DNA of 64,000 nucleotides from Elizabethkingia occulta (GTDB taxonomy: Bacteria > Bacteroidota > Bacteroidia > Flavobacteriales > Weeksellaceae): the NCBI RefSeq assembly GCF_002023715.1, contig NZ_MAHX01000013.1, positions 620,001-684,000 on the forward strand. The letters run 5' to 3'. The notes below the pieces were generated by a model, which saw only the letters and a list, made by a program, of their open reading frames with translations, was not told the origin of the DNA and made no database searches. This document shows, piece by piece, positions 26,378 to 35,212 of the stretch (positions are counted from its first letter, which is position 1; every line of letters starts with the position of its first letter). Position numbers and translations under genes: made by a program.

Positions 26378-27388
26378 ATGCTAGAGAAAATAGAAGAATT
26401 ACTGGGTCAGGTACAACAATTTCATACCAAAAATAAAGAAGAAATCGAGAAGTTCCGTATTGCCTTTCTTGGTAAGAAAGGAAGTGTAACAGAGCTTTTT
26501 GAGAAGTTTAAAGATGTTCCGAATGAACAGAAAAAAGAATTCGGGCAGAAAATTAATACCCTGAAGCAGGCTGTAAATGCTAAGATTGAAGATCTGAAAG
26601 CAGGTATTTCTGAAGAAACGACTACCGAGAAAATAGACCTTACAAAACCTGGTTTTCCTGAAGAGTTAGGAAGCAGGCATCCTATTAATCTGGTTAAGAA
26701 CAGAATTATTGAAATCTTTAAATCTATTGGTTTTGCTGTAGCAGACGGACCAGAGATTGAGGACGACTGGCATAATTTTACCGCATTGAACTTACCGGAA
26801 TATCATCCGGCAAGAGATATGCAAGATACTTTCTTTATCGAGAAAGATCCGGATATTCTTTTAAGAACGCATACTTCTTCTGTACAGATCAGATATATGG
26901 AAAACAACGAACCCCCAATGAGAATTTTGTCGCCGGGAAGAGTTTTCCGTAACGAAGCTATTTCATCACGTTCACACTGTATATTCCATCAGATAGAAGG
27001 TTTGTATATAGACAAGAATGTATCATTTGCAGATCTTAAACAAACAATTCAGTACTTTACTACAGAATTATTTGGTAAATCTCAGATCAGAATGCGTCCT
27101 TCTTATTTTCCATTTACTGAGCCAAGTGCTGAGGTAGATGTATATTGGGGACTTAATTCTGAAACCGATTACAGAATTACAAAAGGTACAGGTTGGTTAG
27201 AGATTATGGGTTGTGGAATGGTAGATCCTGCTGTTCTGAAAAATGTAAACATTAATCCTGACGAGTACAGTGGTTTCGCTTTTGGTATGGGAATCGAGCG
27301 TATTGTAATGTTGCTTTACCAAATGTCTGATATCCGTATGTTCTTTGAAAATGATGTACGTATGTTGGAGCAATTCAAACATTTGTAA
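26378..27388 (+). CDS. pheS: Phenylalanine-tRNA ligase alpha subunit
   Basis: 336 aa from ATG 26378 ([15 protein letters not shown]). The frame is open upstream to 26303, but those codons are not family-like and contain the promoter box. The N-terminal coiled coil (residues ~1-85) is followed by the class II synthetase core: motif 1 [10 protein letters not shown], motif 2 [31 protein letters not shown] and motif 3 [18 protein letters not shown]. It charges tRNA-Phe together with PheT, which is not next to it here. A terminator follows. Confidence 0.95.
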   Translation: MLEKIEELLGQVQQFHTKNKEEIEKFRIAFLGKKGSVTELFEKFKDVPNEQKKEFGQKINTLKQAVNAKIEDLKAGISEETTTEKIDLTKPGFPEELGSRHPINLVKNRIIEIFKSIGFAVADGPEIEDDWHNFTALNLPEYHPARDMQDTFFIEKDPDILLRTHTSSVQIRYMENNEPPMRILSPGRVFRNEAISSRSHCIFHQIEGLYIDKNVSFADLKQTIQYFTTELFGKSQIRMRPSYFPFTEPSAEVDVYWGLNSETDYRITKGTGWLEIMGCGMVDPAVLKNVNINPDEYSGFAFGMGIERIVMLLYQMSDIRMFFENDVRMLEQFKHL

Positions 27389-27415
27389 GATTCAGATTAT
27401 TCTGATAAAAATAAT

Positions 27416-27446
27416 AAATGGCCGGAGATTTCCGGCCATTTTATTT
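27416..27446. terminator. Rho-independent terminator after pheS
   Basis: AAATGGCCGGA / TCCGGCCATTT hairpin with a 4-nt loop, followed by TATTTT. The A-rich left flank lets it also serve the convergent DUF3108 gene. Confidence 0.85.
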
Positions 27447-27472
27447 TGTTAGTAATTAATAAAGTCAATTAT

Positions 27473-28237
27473 TTATTTAGCAAAACGTAGTGGATACTTT
27501 ACATTAGAATATTCTATAAGGTCAGCCTTTAGAGATCCTACAGCCAGCTCGGCTTTCATTTGGATAGGAATATGATTAGCATCATTTGTTACCCACATGG
27601 TAACCCCTTCTTTAGCCTTGAAAACTCGTCCACTCATTACCGAAGGGATAATTTTCAGACAGTTGATTCTACCAAACTTTGTACTCATCATTTCAGTACC
27701 TACAACTTTTAGCATAAAAGGATAGATTTCATCATCGATCCATACGTTCAGCTTAACAGAACTTCCCACTTTTAACTGGTCAGTACTTAACGTACGCAGA
27801 TAGTAGAATGATGATAACATATCCTGTATATCACTATTAACATTAAAGTTACGCGTCTCATTTTTTATTCTGTCATGTAAACTTACAGTATGATTACTAT
27901 GGTTGAATGTAGATGCCAGATTTTTACGGTAGCTTCCTTCACTTACATTTCTTACGTAGAAACTTGGCTGATCAGTTCTTAGATTAATATAACTTTCATA
28001 GATATCATCCACTTTAAAAAAAGCCCGTACAGCTCCGGAGCTTTTTCCTTCACCTCTTACGTAAAGATGTGGCGCACCGTTATATGTAGTTTTTTTGGTG
28101 GAGAGTGTTGCAAATCCGGCATTCAAAAATCCGTAATGAATCCGGTATTTTAATATTTCTCCTGAATTGACGCTGTCGAACTGAGCATTTATAAATACGA
28201 CACTAAATACAAATATTGCTGTAAAAAAATTCCTCAT
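27473..28237 (-). CDS. DUF3108 exported protein
   Basis: 254 aa from ATG 28237 (a TTG two codons upstream is an alternative). The signal peptide ends VFINA-Q (residues ~18). The body has the DUF3108 pattern: GEILKYRIHYGFLNAGFATLST near the start, DIYESYINLRTDQPSFYVRNVSEGSY in the middle and CLKIIPSVMSGRVFKAKEGVTMWVTNDANHIPIQMKAEL at the end. The family is periplasmic or outer-membrane associated, of unknown function, in Bacteroidota and Proteobacteria. Confidence 0.85.
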   Translation of the reverse strand: MRNFFTAIFVFSVVFINAQFDSVNSGEILKYRIHYGFLNAGFATLSTKKTTYNGAPHLYVRGEGKSSGAVRAFFKVDDIYESYINLRTDQPSFYVRNVSEGSYRKNLASTFNHSNHTVSLHDRIKNETRNFNVNSDIQDMLSSFYYLRTLSTDQLKVGSSVKLNVWIDDEIYPFMLKVVGTEMMSTKFGRINCLKIIPSVMSGRVFKAKEGVTMWVTNDANHIPIQMKAELAVGSLKADLIEYSNVKYPLRFAK

Positions 28238-28387
28238 ACACAATTTTATAACTATATGTTTTCAAAAACTTTGCCAAAGCCTAAAGTACAAATTTCATCG
28301 GTATTTACGATGAAAAAATTATTAATGTTTTATGAATTCAATGACGAACATCATGAAAACCAATCAGGCTATTTGCAATGGTATTCC

Positions 28388-28395
28388 TATCTTTG
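28388..28395 (+). promoter_or_regulatory. -7 promoter box (TATCTTTG) for the ferredoxin-NADP reductase
   Basis: Exact TAnnTTTG match, 26 bp before the ATG. An upstream TTTG is present but the spacer (12 bp) is too short to be sure. Confidence 0.5.
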
Positions 28396-28421
28396 TTTTT
28401 TCTAAATAATAACTGAGCGAT

Positions 28422-29474
28422 ATGATTGAAACTGATATCATTATTATAGGAGCAGGTCCTACAGGACTATTTGCCGTTTTCGAGGCAGGATTACTTAAGC
28501 TAAGATGCCATATTATAGATGCTTTGCCACAACCTGGAGGTCAGCTGGCTGAATTATATCCTAAGAAACCAATTTTCGACATCCCGGGATTCCCTTCGGT
28601 AGATGCAGGTGTATTGGTTAATAATCTTATGGAACAGATTAAGCAGTTTGAACCAGGCTTCTCATTAAGTGAAACTGCTGTATCTTACGAAAAAACTGAA
28701 GACGGACTTTTTATCGTTGAAACCAGCAGAGGGACTAAAATAAAAGGAAAAGCTATTGCTATCGCCGGAGGTTTAGGAAGCTTTGAACCAAGAAAACCAC
28801 AACTTGATAATATTGAAGCTTTTGAAGAAAAAGGAGTGGAGTACTTCGTAAGAAATCCTGAAATGTACAGAGATAAGAAAATTGTTATCGCTGGTGGAGG
28901 GGATTCTGCCTTAGACTGGTCTATTTTCCTGGCAGAAGTGGCTTCAGATGTAACATTAATTCACAGAAGAAATGAATTCCGTGGTGCATTGGACTCTGTT
29001 GAAAAAGTACAAAAACTAAAACAGGAGGGTAAGATTAATCTGATTACTCCTGCTGAAGTAGTAGGTCTGCAAGGGAACGGAACACTTTCAGGAATCGAGA
29101 TTGAAAAAGACGGAGAGCGTCTTTCTATTGAAACTGATTATCTGATTCCTTTATTCGGATTAACTCCTAAATTAGGACCTATTGCAAACTGGGGGCTAGA
29201 AATAGAGAAAAACTCAATTAAAGTAAACAATGCACTGGATTACCAAACGAATATTGAGGGTATCTATGCGATTGGGGATATCAACACTTATCCTGGTAAA
29301 ATGAAGTTAATCCTTTGTGGTTTCCACGAAGCGACTTTAATGTGTCAGGGAATCTATAACCGTTTAAATCCCGGTAAAAAATTCGTACTGAAGTATACAA
29401 CCGTGAGTGGGGTAGATGGATTTGACGGTACCAGAAAAGAAGCTGAGAAAGCAGTAGTGAAGTCAATTGACTAA
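28422..29474 (+). CDS. Thioredoxin-reductase-like ferredoxin/flavodoxin-NADP reductase
   Basis: 350 aa. The N-terminal FAD site is IIGAGPTGLFAVFEAG (~7-22), then PQPGGQLAELYPKKPIFDIPGFP. The NADPH site is IAGGGDSALDWSIFLAE with HRRNEFRGA (~155-190). The last FAD motif is GIYAIGDINTYPGKMKLILCGFHEA. There is no CxxC redox pair between the domains, which separates it from TrxB and places it in the TrxR-like ferredoxin-NADP+ reductase family, cytosolic and homodimeric. Confidence 0.9.
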   Translation: MIETDIIIIGAGPTGLFAVFEAGLLKLRCHIIDALPQPGGQLAELYPKKPIFDIPGFPSVDAGVLVNNLMEQIKQFEPGFSLSETAVSYEKTEDGLFIVETSRGTKIKGKAIAIAGGLGSFEPRKPQLDNIEAFEEKGVEYFVRNPEMYRDKKIVIAGGGDSALDWSIFLAEVASDVTLIHRRNEFRGALDSVEKVQKLKQEGKINLITPAEVVGLQGNGTLSGIEIEKDGERLSIETDYLIPLFGLTPKLGPIANWGLEIEKNSIKVNNALDYQTNIEGIYAIGDINTYPGKMKLILCGFHEATLMCQGIYNRLNPGKKFVLKYTTVSGVDGFDGTRKEAEKAVVKSID

Positions 29475-29499
29475 TTGATTTTTACATATATAATTGAAG

Positions 29500-29527
29500 A
29501 AGCGCTCGGGAAACTGAGCGCTTTTTG
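29500..29527. terminator. Bidirectional terminator
   Basis: AAGCGCTC / GAGCGCTT stem with an 8-nt loop and T run, between the reductase and the convergent lipoprotein gene. Confidence 0.75.
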
Positions 29528-29914
29528 TTATTGCTTCGTTAGTATGTATTTGTCCCCATTTTCCCTCAATAAAGTTAATGTATTAGCTTTTAGATTGTAA
29601 TTCCAGGTTCCGTCTAAAATTAATGACCAATCGAATTGTGCAGTCCAAAAACATGAATTTTTAAATATAATTGTATTCCCATTTTTGTTATAAGAATAGT
29701 TCCCATTACAAATAGCAGGTGGCTTTTGGGCATTACTGTTACCTTTAAATAATCCGTTTTCAAGGCTTAATTGTACTTCAGCACTTTGTCCGTTTCTTTC
29801 AAAGAATCCCAAATACTGCCCCTCAATATTTTGATTCTTCATAATGTTTTCATCATTATTGCAGCCAAAAGAGACTAACACTATTATAATAAGAAGTAAA
29901 AATCTTGTTTTCAT
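29528..29914 (-). CDS. Small lipoprotein, uncharacterised
   Basis: 128 aa. A lipoprotein signal (IIVLVSFGCNNDEN) with Cys near residue 18. The mature region has alternating strands (IEGQYLGFFERNGQSAEVQLSLENGLFKG, YSYNKNGNTIIFKNSC, LTLLRENGDKYILTKQ) that suggest a small lipocalin-like beta-barrel. No family named. Single gene. Confidence 0.6.
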   Translation of the reverse strand: MKTRFLLLIIIVLVSFGCNNDENIMKNQNIEGQYLGFFERNGQSAEVQLSLENGLFKGNSNAQKPPAICNGNYSYNKNGNTIIFKNSCFWTAQFDWSLILDGTWNYNLKANTLTLLRENGDKYILTKQ

Positions 29915-30130
29915 AATTATTTTTTTTGATGTTATATTATATAGATGTATTTTTTTTATAATGGTTGCGTAACATCGTTTTTACTTGATTATTACGAAAA
30001 ATATTCTGAAAGAGTATGTCTACTTCAAAATGCACAACAGGTTAATCTTATTTAAAAATAAAAAGAGAGTTGTCTAAATGACAAACTCTCTTGGGTATTT
30101 GTATAAATGTGCCTTGACGTTTAAAGCATA

Positions 30131-32803
30131 TTAAAACTTGAGGTCTAAACCTATATAAAAATTGGCTCCCATAATTGGTGCATAAACCATTCCGCCATCG
30201 AAGTAGTTACCAAAAGGATTTTTGGCATCCAGAATAGCATTTTTCTGCTTGTAATTCGTCAGGTTTTCACCACCGGCATATATTCTTACCTTTTCATTCA
30301 GATTTTTCGAAATCTGGGCATTTAAAGTCGTATATGCATTGGAATAATCCGGAAGTCTGAGTTCTTGTGGGTTACTCTGTGTGAAAGGGATTCTTTGTTT
30401 TCCAATCCAATTTAATGTAGTGTCGAAACTCCAGAAACCACCTTTGTCATTTTTATTAGTTGCATATGCAGCATTAAAGAAACCTCTGTGTTTTGCCATA
30501 AAAGGAGCCTTTCTTCTGCCTGAAAGATAATCGGTTTCTACATTGTAATACTTGTAAGCCAATCTCAGATCCAGATTTTTTGCAGGAGTAAGATCCCATT
30601 GTACTTGTACACTATTCGCAAAAGATTTTCCTTCCAGATTATAAAACAAAATCTTGTTGGTATACTGATCCAAATCTGTAATGACCTGATTCTGGAAATC
30701 TGTTCTGAAAACATCAGCTATTATTGTGGATTTTTTATTGAAAATTTTAAATTCCTGCTGTAGGCTCAATCCATAGTTCCATGCAATTTCAGGTTTTAGT
30801 CCGTAGATATTTCCGTTGTTGGATAAAATCTCGATACTTCTGTTGGATGCAAAATACTGCTGACTTTCTGCAAAAATATTGGCAGTTCTGAATCCTCTCC
30901 CAGCAGATAGTCTTAGAATAGTTTTGGGAGCGATATCATATTTGAAATTAAGCCTCGGTGTAAACTGAGTACCTGCAAGATTATGAAAATCCACACGCGC
31001 CCCAGCTACTAAAACATATTTGGTACCAGTTAAGGTATATTCTGCAAAAAAGCCCGGAACAGTCTCCTGCCTTTTGTAATTTGTTGTCAGGTAATCTTCA
31101 TTGTAATCATCTAATAAAAAGCTTGCTCCAACTTTGTACTTATGGTTGGTATTTCCAATAATACTTTCAAAAATTAAATTGGAATAAAAGGTAGACTGTT
31201 TTCCAAAGTAATTACGTAGTCCAAAGAAACTGTCCTGCTGATGATAAGTAAACTGATTCATCCAGCCTAAGCTTTGGTATGGTTTTCCTTTGAAAACATA
31301 ACCGGTCTTATTCCATGCCTGAAAGCGGGAAATGTCGATTCCTACACCATATAAATTTTGCTGGCTCTGGTTAAGTCTTTTGTTGTAACCAATTTGGCCG
31401 GCAGTTCTTTCATCCTTTACAAAGTTAATTCCGAAATGAGAGCCGAATCCGCTATTATTAAGATCATTATAATTAAGAAGATAAGCTGCATTTAGCTGTG
31501 TTCCCTTTGGGCGATCCAGAAAGCCGTCATTGTTCATATCGGTGTCGCCTAAAGTTCCGTTACCGTGTAATAATATACTTTGATTCCATTTTTCGGCAAC
31601 CTGAGAGGTATGGGTAATATTGGCTTCAGTACGTCCGTTAAAATCAGAGAACAGATTAAGCTCTGTTGTCGGTTTTTCATTTTCAGATTTCAGAAGTTCC
31701 GTGTTAATCTGTCCTGTAATACTTTCATATCCATTAACTACAGTGCTTCCGCCTTTTGTTAGCTGAATCCCGCCAATCCAGCGTCCTGGTATAAAGTTCA
31801 GACCGTATGCAGATGCTAATCCTCGTATTTCCGGAAGTTGTTCCTTGGTAAGGCTGGTATATTTCTGATCCAATCCCAGCATTTTAAGCTGTTTTGTTCC
31901 GGTTACAGCATTGCTGAACGAAACATCTACCGTTGCATTGGTTTCAAAACTTTCAGAAAGATTACAACATGCTGCTTTTAATAATTCTTTTGGATTAATG
32001 TTGAAAGTCAACCCAACCTCCTTCTTGTTTAGGGCAGTTGCCTCAGCAGCTTTAGTTATCGTAACTCCACCAATTTGTTTTTCTTTTCCTTTATCACTTT
32101 GCTGGTGGTCCTCTTTTTCATTTTTTATTTCGGTATTTGCTTTATCTGAATGCACCTTTGTATTTGCTTCTCCAAATGCAGTAGTACGGTCGAAATGGCA
32201 GCATGCAGGCAGACCTGAGTATGTTTTATCGTCTGCTTTAAACTTTTCATTATCATGCCCGGCATCTGCAACTTTCTGCAGAACTTTTTCAGCAGTGGTT
32301 TTAGCCGGATCTAATTCAAGATAAAGTTTTTGCTCATCCGCCTTCCATTCAGCACTTAATGCACCAGCATCTTTAGAAGCTTTTTCTATGCGGGCTTTGC
32401 ACATGTCGCAGTTTCCTTTCACATAGTATGAAGCTTTGCTTACAGTATGTTCTGAATTCGGTTTGGCATCTCTGTTATAATGACAGCATGCAGGTAATTT
32501 GTTATAAATGGCATCTTTAGCTGTGTATTTTTCATTATCATGACCTGCATCGGCTACATGCTGAAGGATTACATCGGTATTCGTATTGTCCGGATTATAC
32601 TCCACAGTTAATATCTGTGTTTCCGGGCTCCATTGTGCAGTTTTTACACCTTTAGTTTTTGCTGCTTTTTCTATTCTGGCTTTACACATTTCGCAGGCTC
32701 CTTTTACATGATAAGTTTCTTTTTTTAGAGAGCTCTGGGCGTTAATGTTCATAAACAGAAATAGATTCAGGAGCAACAGTCCTGATCTTAAAATTGATTT
32801 CAT
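30131..32803 (-). CDS. TonB-dependent receptor with two N-terminal HMA metal-binding domains
   Basis: 890 aa. The signal peptide ends near residue 23 (MNINA-Q). Two heavy-metal-associated domains follow in tandem: ~29-93 with C37-EM-C40 and ~124-190 with C132-DM-C135; each is followed by a PACCH motif (104-108 and 199-203). A His/Glu/Lys-rich linker (~210-245) leads to a plug domain (KAACCNLSESFETNATVDVSFSNAVTGTKQLKMLGL) and a 22-strand barrel ending in Phe (NFYIGLDLKF). TonB receptors import bound ligands; the HMA domains indicate copper or another soft metal, to be handed on in the periplasm. The neighbouring upstream gene encodes a Cys/His-rich small protein, supporting a metal role. Confidence 0.88.
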   Translation of the reverse strand: MKSILRSGLLLLNLFLFMNINAQSSLKKETYHVKGACEMCKARIEKAAKTKGVKTAQWSPETQILTVEYNPDNTNTDVILQHVADAGHDNEKYTAKDAIYNKLPACCHYNRDAKPNSEHTVSKASYYVKGNCDMCKARIEKASKDAGALSAEWKADEQKLYLELDPAKTTAEKVLQKVADAGHDNEKFKADDKTYSGLPACCHFDRTTAFGEANTKVHSDKANTEIKNEKEDHQQSDKGKEKQIGGVTITKAAEATALNKKEVGLTFNINPKELLKAACCNLSESFETNATVDVSFSNAVTGTKQLKMLGLDQKYTSLTKEQLPEIRGLASAYGLNFIPGRWIGGIQLTKGGSTVVNGYESITGQINTELLKSENEKPTTELNLFSDFNGRTEANITHTSQVAEKWNQSILLHGNGTLGDTDMNNDGFLDRPKGTQLNAAYLLNYNDLNNSGFGSHFGINFVKDERTAGQIGYNKRLNQSQQNLYGVGIDISRFQAWNKTGYVFKGKPYQSLGWMNQFTYHQQDSFFGLRNYFGKQSTFYSNLIFESIIGNTNHKYKVGASFLLDDYNEDYLTTNYKRQETVPGFFAEYTLTGTKYVLVAGARVDFHNLAGTQFTPRLNFKYDIAPKTILRLSAGRGFRTANIFAESQQYFASNRSIEILSNNGNIYGLKPEIAWNYGLSLQQEFKIFNKKSTIIADVFRTDFQNQVITDLDQYTNKILFYNLEGKSFANSVQVQWDLTPAKNLDLRLAYKYYNVETDYLSGRRKAPFMAKHRGFFNAAYATNKNDKGGFWSFDTTLNWIGKQRIPFTQSNPQELRLPDYSNAYTTLNAQISKNLNEKVRIYAGGENLTNYKQKNAILDAKNPFGNYFDGGMVYAPIMGANFYIGLDLKF

Positions 32804-32866
32804 TCTGTAAATTAATTTAGTTCTAATCGATTATGTGCAGCTTTTTTACTGCTTTTAATAATAAAA

Positions 32867-33241
32867 CTAAACGAGTTTAGGCGGTTGCCAGATGTTGAAT
32901 GTTCTGTTCGGAATAACAGGAAATGAATAGGAGAAAACAGAGGTATCTTTGATAACAGAATTATGCAAAGGAGCCTCTATTGGTTCTAAAATAATATTAT
33001 TGACATATCCTGAGCATGTCTGACAGCTTTTACAGCTATCTTTACAGGACTTATTTGCATGTCCGGAATTCTGATCACAACAGTTTTCGTTATGCTCATT
33101 TTCATGTTGGCAACAACTTTCTGAAGACTTTTCAGTAGTATGGCAATCCATTTTCTGAGATGCTGTCACAGAGAACTGTTCCGGATACATAAATGCCCCC
33201 AGAAACATCAGAAATAATAGTAAATAGCTTTTTATTGCCAT
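32867..33241 (-). CDS. HYC_CC_PP-type Cys/His-rich small exported protein
   Basis: 124 aa from ATG 33241 (a TTG at 33253 is a less likely start). The N-terminal segment (IKSYLLLFLMFLGAFMYPEQF) is a signal or anchor. The mature part is packed with metal ligands: CHTTEKSSESCCQHENEHNENCC, then CKDSCKSCQTCSG. The end, SYSFPVIPNRTFNIWQPPKLV, carries the IWQPPK motif that names the family. In Weeksellaceae these genes lie just upstream of HMA/TonB copper receptors, as here (63 bp before the receptor start), so the two are probably one operon induced by copper. The function is inferred. Confidence 0.8.
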   Translation of the reverse strand: MAIKSYLLLFLMFLGAFMYPEQFSVTASQKMDCHTTEKSSESCCQHENEHNENCCDQNSGHANKSCKDSCKSCQTCSGYVNNIILEPIEAPLHNSVIKDTSVFSYSFPVIPNRTFNIWQPPKLV

Positions 33242-33349
33242 AGTCAGGGACAAAGATAAAACAAAATCTAATAAGAAATACTTTGCGGAAGCTTCTTTGT
33301 AGCTGATTTAAATTACCTTTTTGATAAACAAGTATGCTTTTTTCTTTCG

Positions 33350-33357
33350 TAAATTTG
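33350..33357 (+). promoter_or_regulatory. -7 promoter box (TAAATTTG) for the 2Fe-2S ferredoxin
   Basis: Exact TAnnTTTG match 20 bp before the ATG at 33378. Confidence 0.5.
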
Positions 33358-33377
33358 TGGATAAGATTTAAATTATT

Positions 33378-33710
33378 ATGTCAGACGTTAAAGTAACCAT
33401 TATAGATAGAGAAGGTGTTGAACATGAAATTATGGCACCTACAGACATGTCGATGAATCTTATGGAAACCATAAGAGCCTATGAACTTGTAGAAGAAGGA
33501 ACTTTCGGAATATGTGGCGGAATGCTAATGTGTGCTTCTTGTCAGTGTTATAAACTAAGCGACACAGAGGTTCCTGACATGGGGGATGAAGAAGAGTCGT
33601 TGTTATATAGTGATGGCGTAAATGTAAAAGAAAATAGCCGCCTAAGCTGCCAGATCCCAATTACTATGGATATAGAGGGACTGAAAGTAGAAATAGCGCC
33701 GGAGCCATAA
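33378..33710 (+). CDS. Adrenodoxin-type 2Fe-2S ferredoxin
   Basis: 110 aa. The cluster ligands are in FGICGGMLMCASCQCYKL (C-x5-C-x2-C) with the fourth Cys in RLSCQIPI. The length and motif spacing match the adrenodoxin/ISC ferredoxin type. It carries electrons in the cytosol, plausibly for Fe-S assembly or for the ferredoxin-NADP reductase encoded at 28422. Single gene with its own promoter box and terminator. Confidence 0.93.
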   Translation: MSDVKVTIIDREGVEHEIMAPTDMSMNLMETIRAYELVEEGTFGICGGMLMCASCQCYKLSDTEVPDMGDEEESLLYSDGVNVKENSRLSCQIPITMDIEGLKVEIAPEP

Positions 33711-33739
33711 TTAATACACAGATTATGTTCTAAAAATAT

Positions 33740-33763
33740 AAAACCCGCTTTTGGCGGGTTTTT
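33740..33763. terminator. Bidirectional terminator after the ferredoxin
   Basis: AAAACCCGC / GCGGGTTTT hairpin with a 5-nt loop, between the convergent ferredoxin and pepD genes. Confidence 0.85.
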
Positions 33764-33771
33764 ATTTTATA

Positions 33772-35211
33772 TTATTTCGTTGGAATTTCTTTCAGAATAT
33801 CCTGAAGGTAACCCCAGAACTTCTGTACAGATGTTATATTTACCTTTTCCTCCGGAGAGTGTGCACCAGTAATGTGAGGACCGAAAGATACCATTTCCAT
33901 TTCAGGATAATTAGCACCAATAATACCACATTCTAATCCTGCGTGACATGCAACAACACGTGGCTGTTCCCCAAATTTCTGAGTATAAATTCTTTCAAGA
34001 ACCGATACGATTTCAGAATTAGGATCAGGCTGCCATCCTGGATAAGATCCTGTGAATACTACATCCAGACCTGCCAATTCAAATGATGCACGCAGCTGAT
34101 CTGCCACAGCCATTTTAGTTGAATCTACAGAAGAACGGGAAAGGTTAAGTACTCTTAGTTTTCCTTCCTTCAGTTCTACTTTTGCTATATTGTTAGAAGA
34201 TTCCACAAGACCTTCTACCTCAGGGCTCATTCTGTAAACTCCATTATGAGCAGCTTTTAGTCCTTTGATGAAAGATTCTGAATCTGCTGTACTGATTCCT
34301 GATCCGTTTGTCTGTGCTTTGCTGATTGTAATCGTAAGATCTTTTTCTACTGATTTGAATTCATTAAGAATATCAGCTTTCAAAGCTTCCGCAACTTTTA
34401 AATATGCATCTGCATTTGCTACACTAAAGTTAGCTCTGGCTTCACGTGGAATAGCATTCCTTAATCCACCTGCATTGATATCAGATAATTGGATGCTTTG
34501 ACCGATACCTGCAAATAAGAATCTTCCTAACAGAACATTTGCATTTCCTCTGCCTTTATCGATATCCATTCCGGAATGTCCTCCTGTAAGACCTTTAATC
34601 TCAATAGCGATTCCTTCTCCCTGTATAGCTACAGTATTGTATTCTTTTGATGCAGTTACATCAATACCTCCAGCACAACCTATATCGATTTCATCATCTT
34701 CCTCTGTATCCAGATTAAGAAGAATATCTCCATGTAAAACTCCTGGCTTCAGACCAAAAGCTCCGGTCATTCCTGTTTCTTCATCGATAGTAAACAAAGC
34801 TTCTATTGCAGGGTGTGCAATATCTGAAGATTCCAGAATACTCATAATAGTAGCAACTCCAATACCGTTGTCCGCTCCTAATGTTGTTCCATCAGCTTTT
34901 ACCCAGTCACCATCAACCAGCATGTTGATTCCCTGAGTATCAAAGTCGAAATCTGTATCATTGTTCTTCTGACACACCATATCCAGGTGAGACTGTAATA
35001 TCGTCGTTTTTCTGTTCTCCATTCCCGGAGTAGCAGGTTTACGGATGATAACATTTCCTGTTTCGTCTTCCGAAGTTTCCAGACCTAAAGATTCTCCAAA
35101 ATTTTTGATGAAAGCAATAACTTTCTCTTCCTTTTTAGATGGTCTTGGAATAGCATTAAGTGCTGCGAAGTTTTTCCAAATGGCTTTTGGTTCCAGATGT
35201 AATAAATCCAT
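33772..35211 (-). CDS. pepD: Aminoacyl-histidine dipeptidase (PepD, M20 family)
   Basis: 479 aa, the usual length. M20 metal ligands are visible: QSHLDMVCQ (His, Asp ~81-83), GADNGIG (~119-123), DEETGMTGAF (~149), DTEEDDEIDIGCAGG (~172) and a late HAGLECGI...HSPEE pair (~428-460). It hydrolyses dipeptides such as carnosine-type X-His in the cytosol. Its start lies 1 bp after the stop of the nitronate monooxygenase gene, so they form an operon. Confidence 0.93.
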   Translation of the reverse strand: MDLLHLEPKAIWKNFAALNAIPRPSKKEEKVIAFIKNFGESLGLETSEDETGNVIIRKPATPGMENRKTTILQSHLDMVCQKNNDTDFDFDTQGINMLVDGDWVKADGTTLGADNGIGVATIMSILESSDIAHPAIEALFTIDEETGMTGAFGLKPGVLHGDILLNLDTEEDDEIDIGCAGGIDVTASKEYNTVAIQGEGIAIEIKGLTGGHSGMDIDKGRGNANVLLGRFLFAGIGQSIQLSDINAGGLRNAIPREARANFSVANADAYLKVAEALKADILNEFKSVEKDLTITISKAQTNGSGISTADSESFIKGLKAAHNGVYRMSPEVEGLVESSNNIAKVELKEGKLRVLNLSRSSVDSTKMAVADQLRASFELAGLDVVFTGSYPGWQPDPNSEIVSVLERIYTQKFGEQPRVVACHAGLECGIIGANYPEMEMVSFGPHITGAHSPEEKVNITSVQKFWGYLQDILKEIPTK

Positions 35212-35212
35212 T

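Noticed and set aside
31911-32324. 137-codon plus-strand frame inside the TonB receptor gene
   Set aside because: Antisense to the linker and HMA coding region, which is clearly the real gene.
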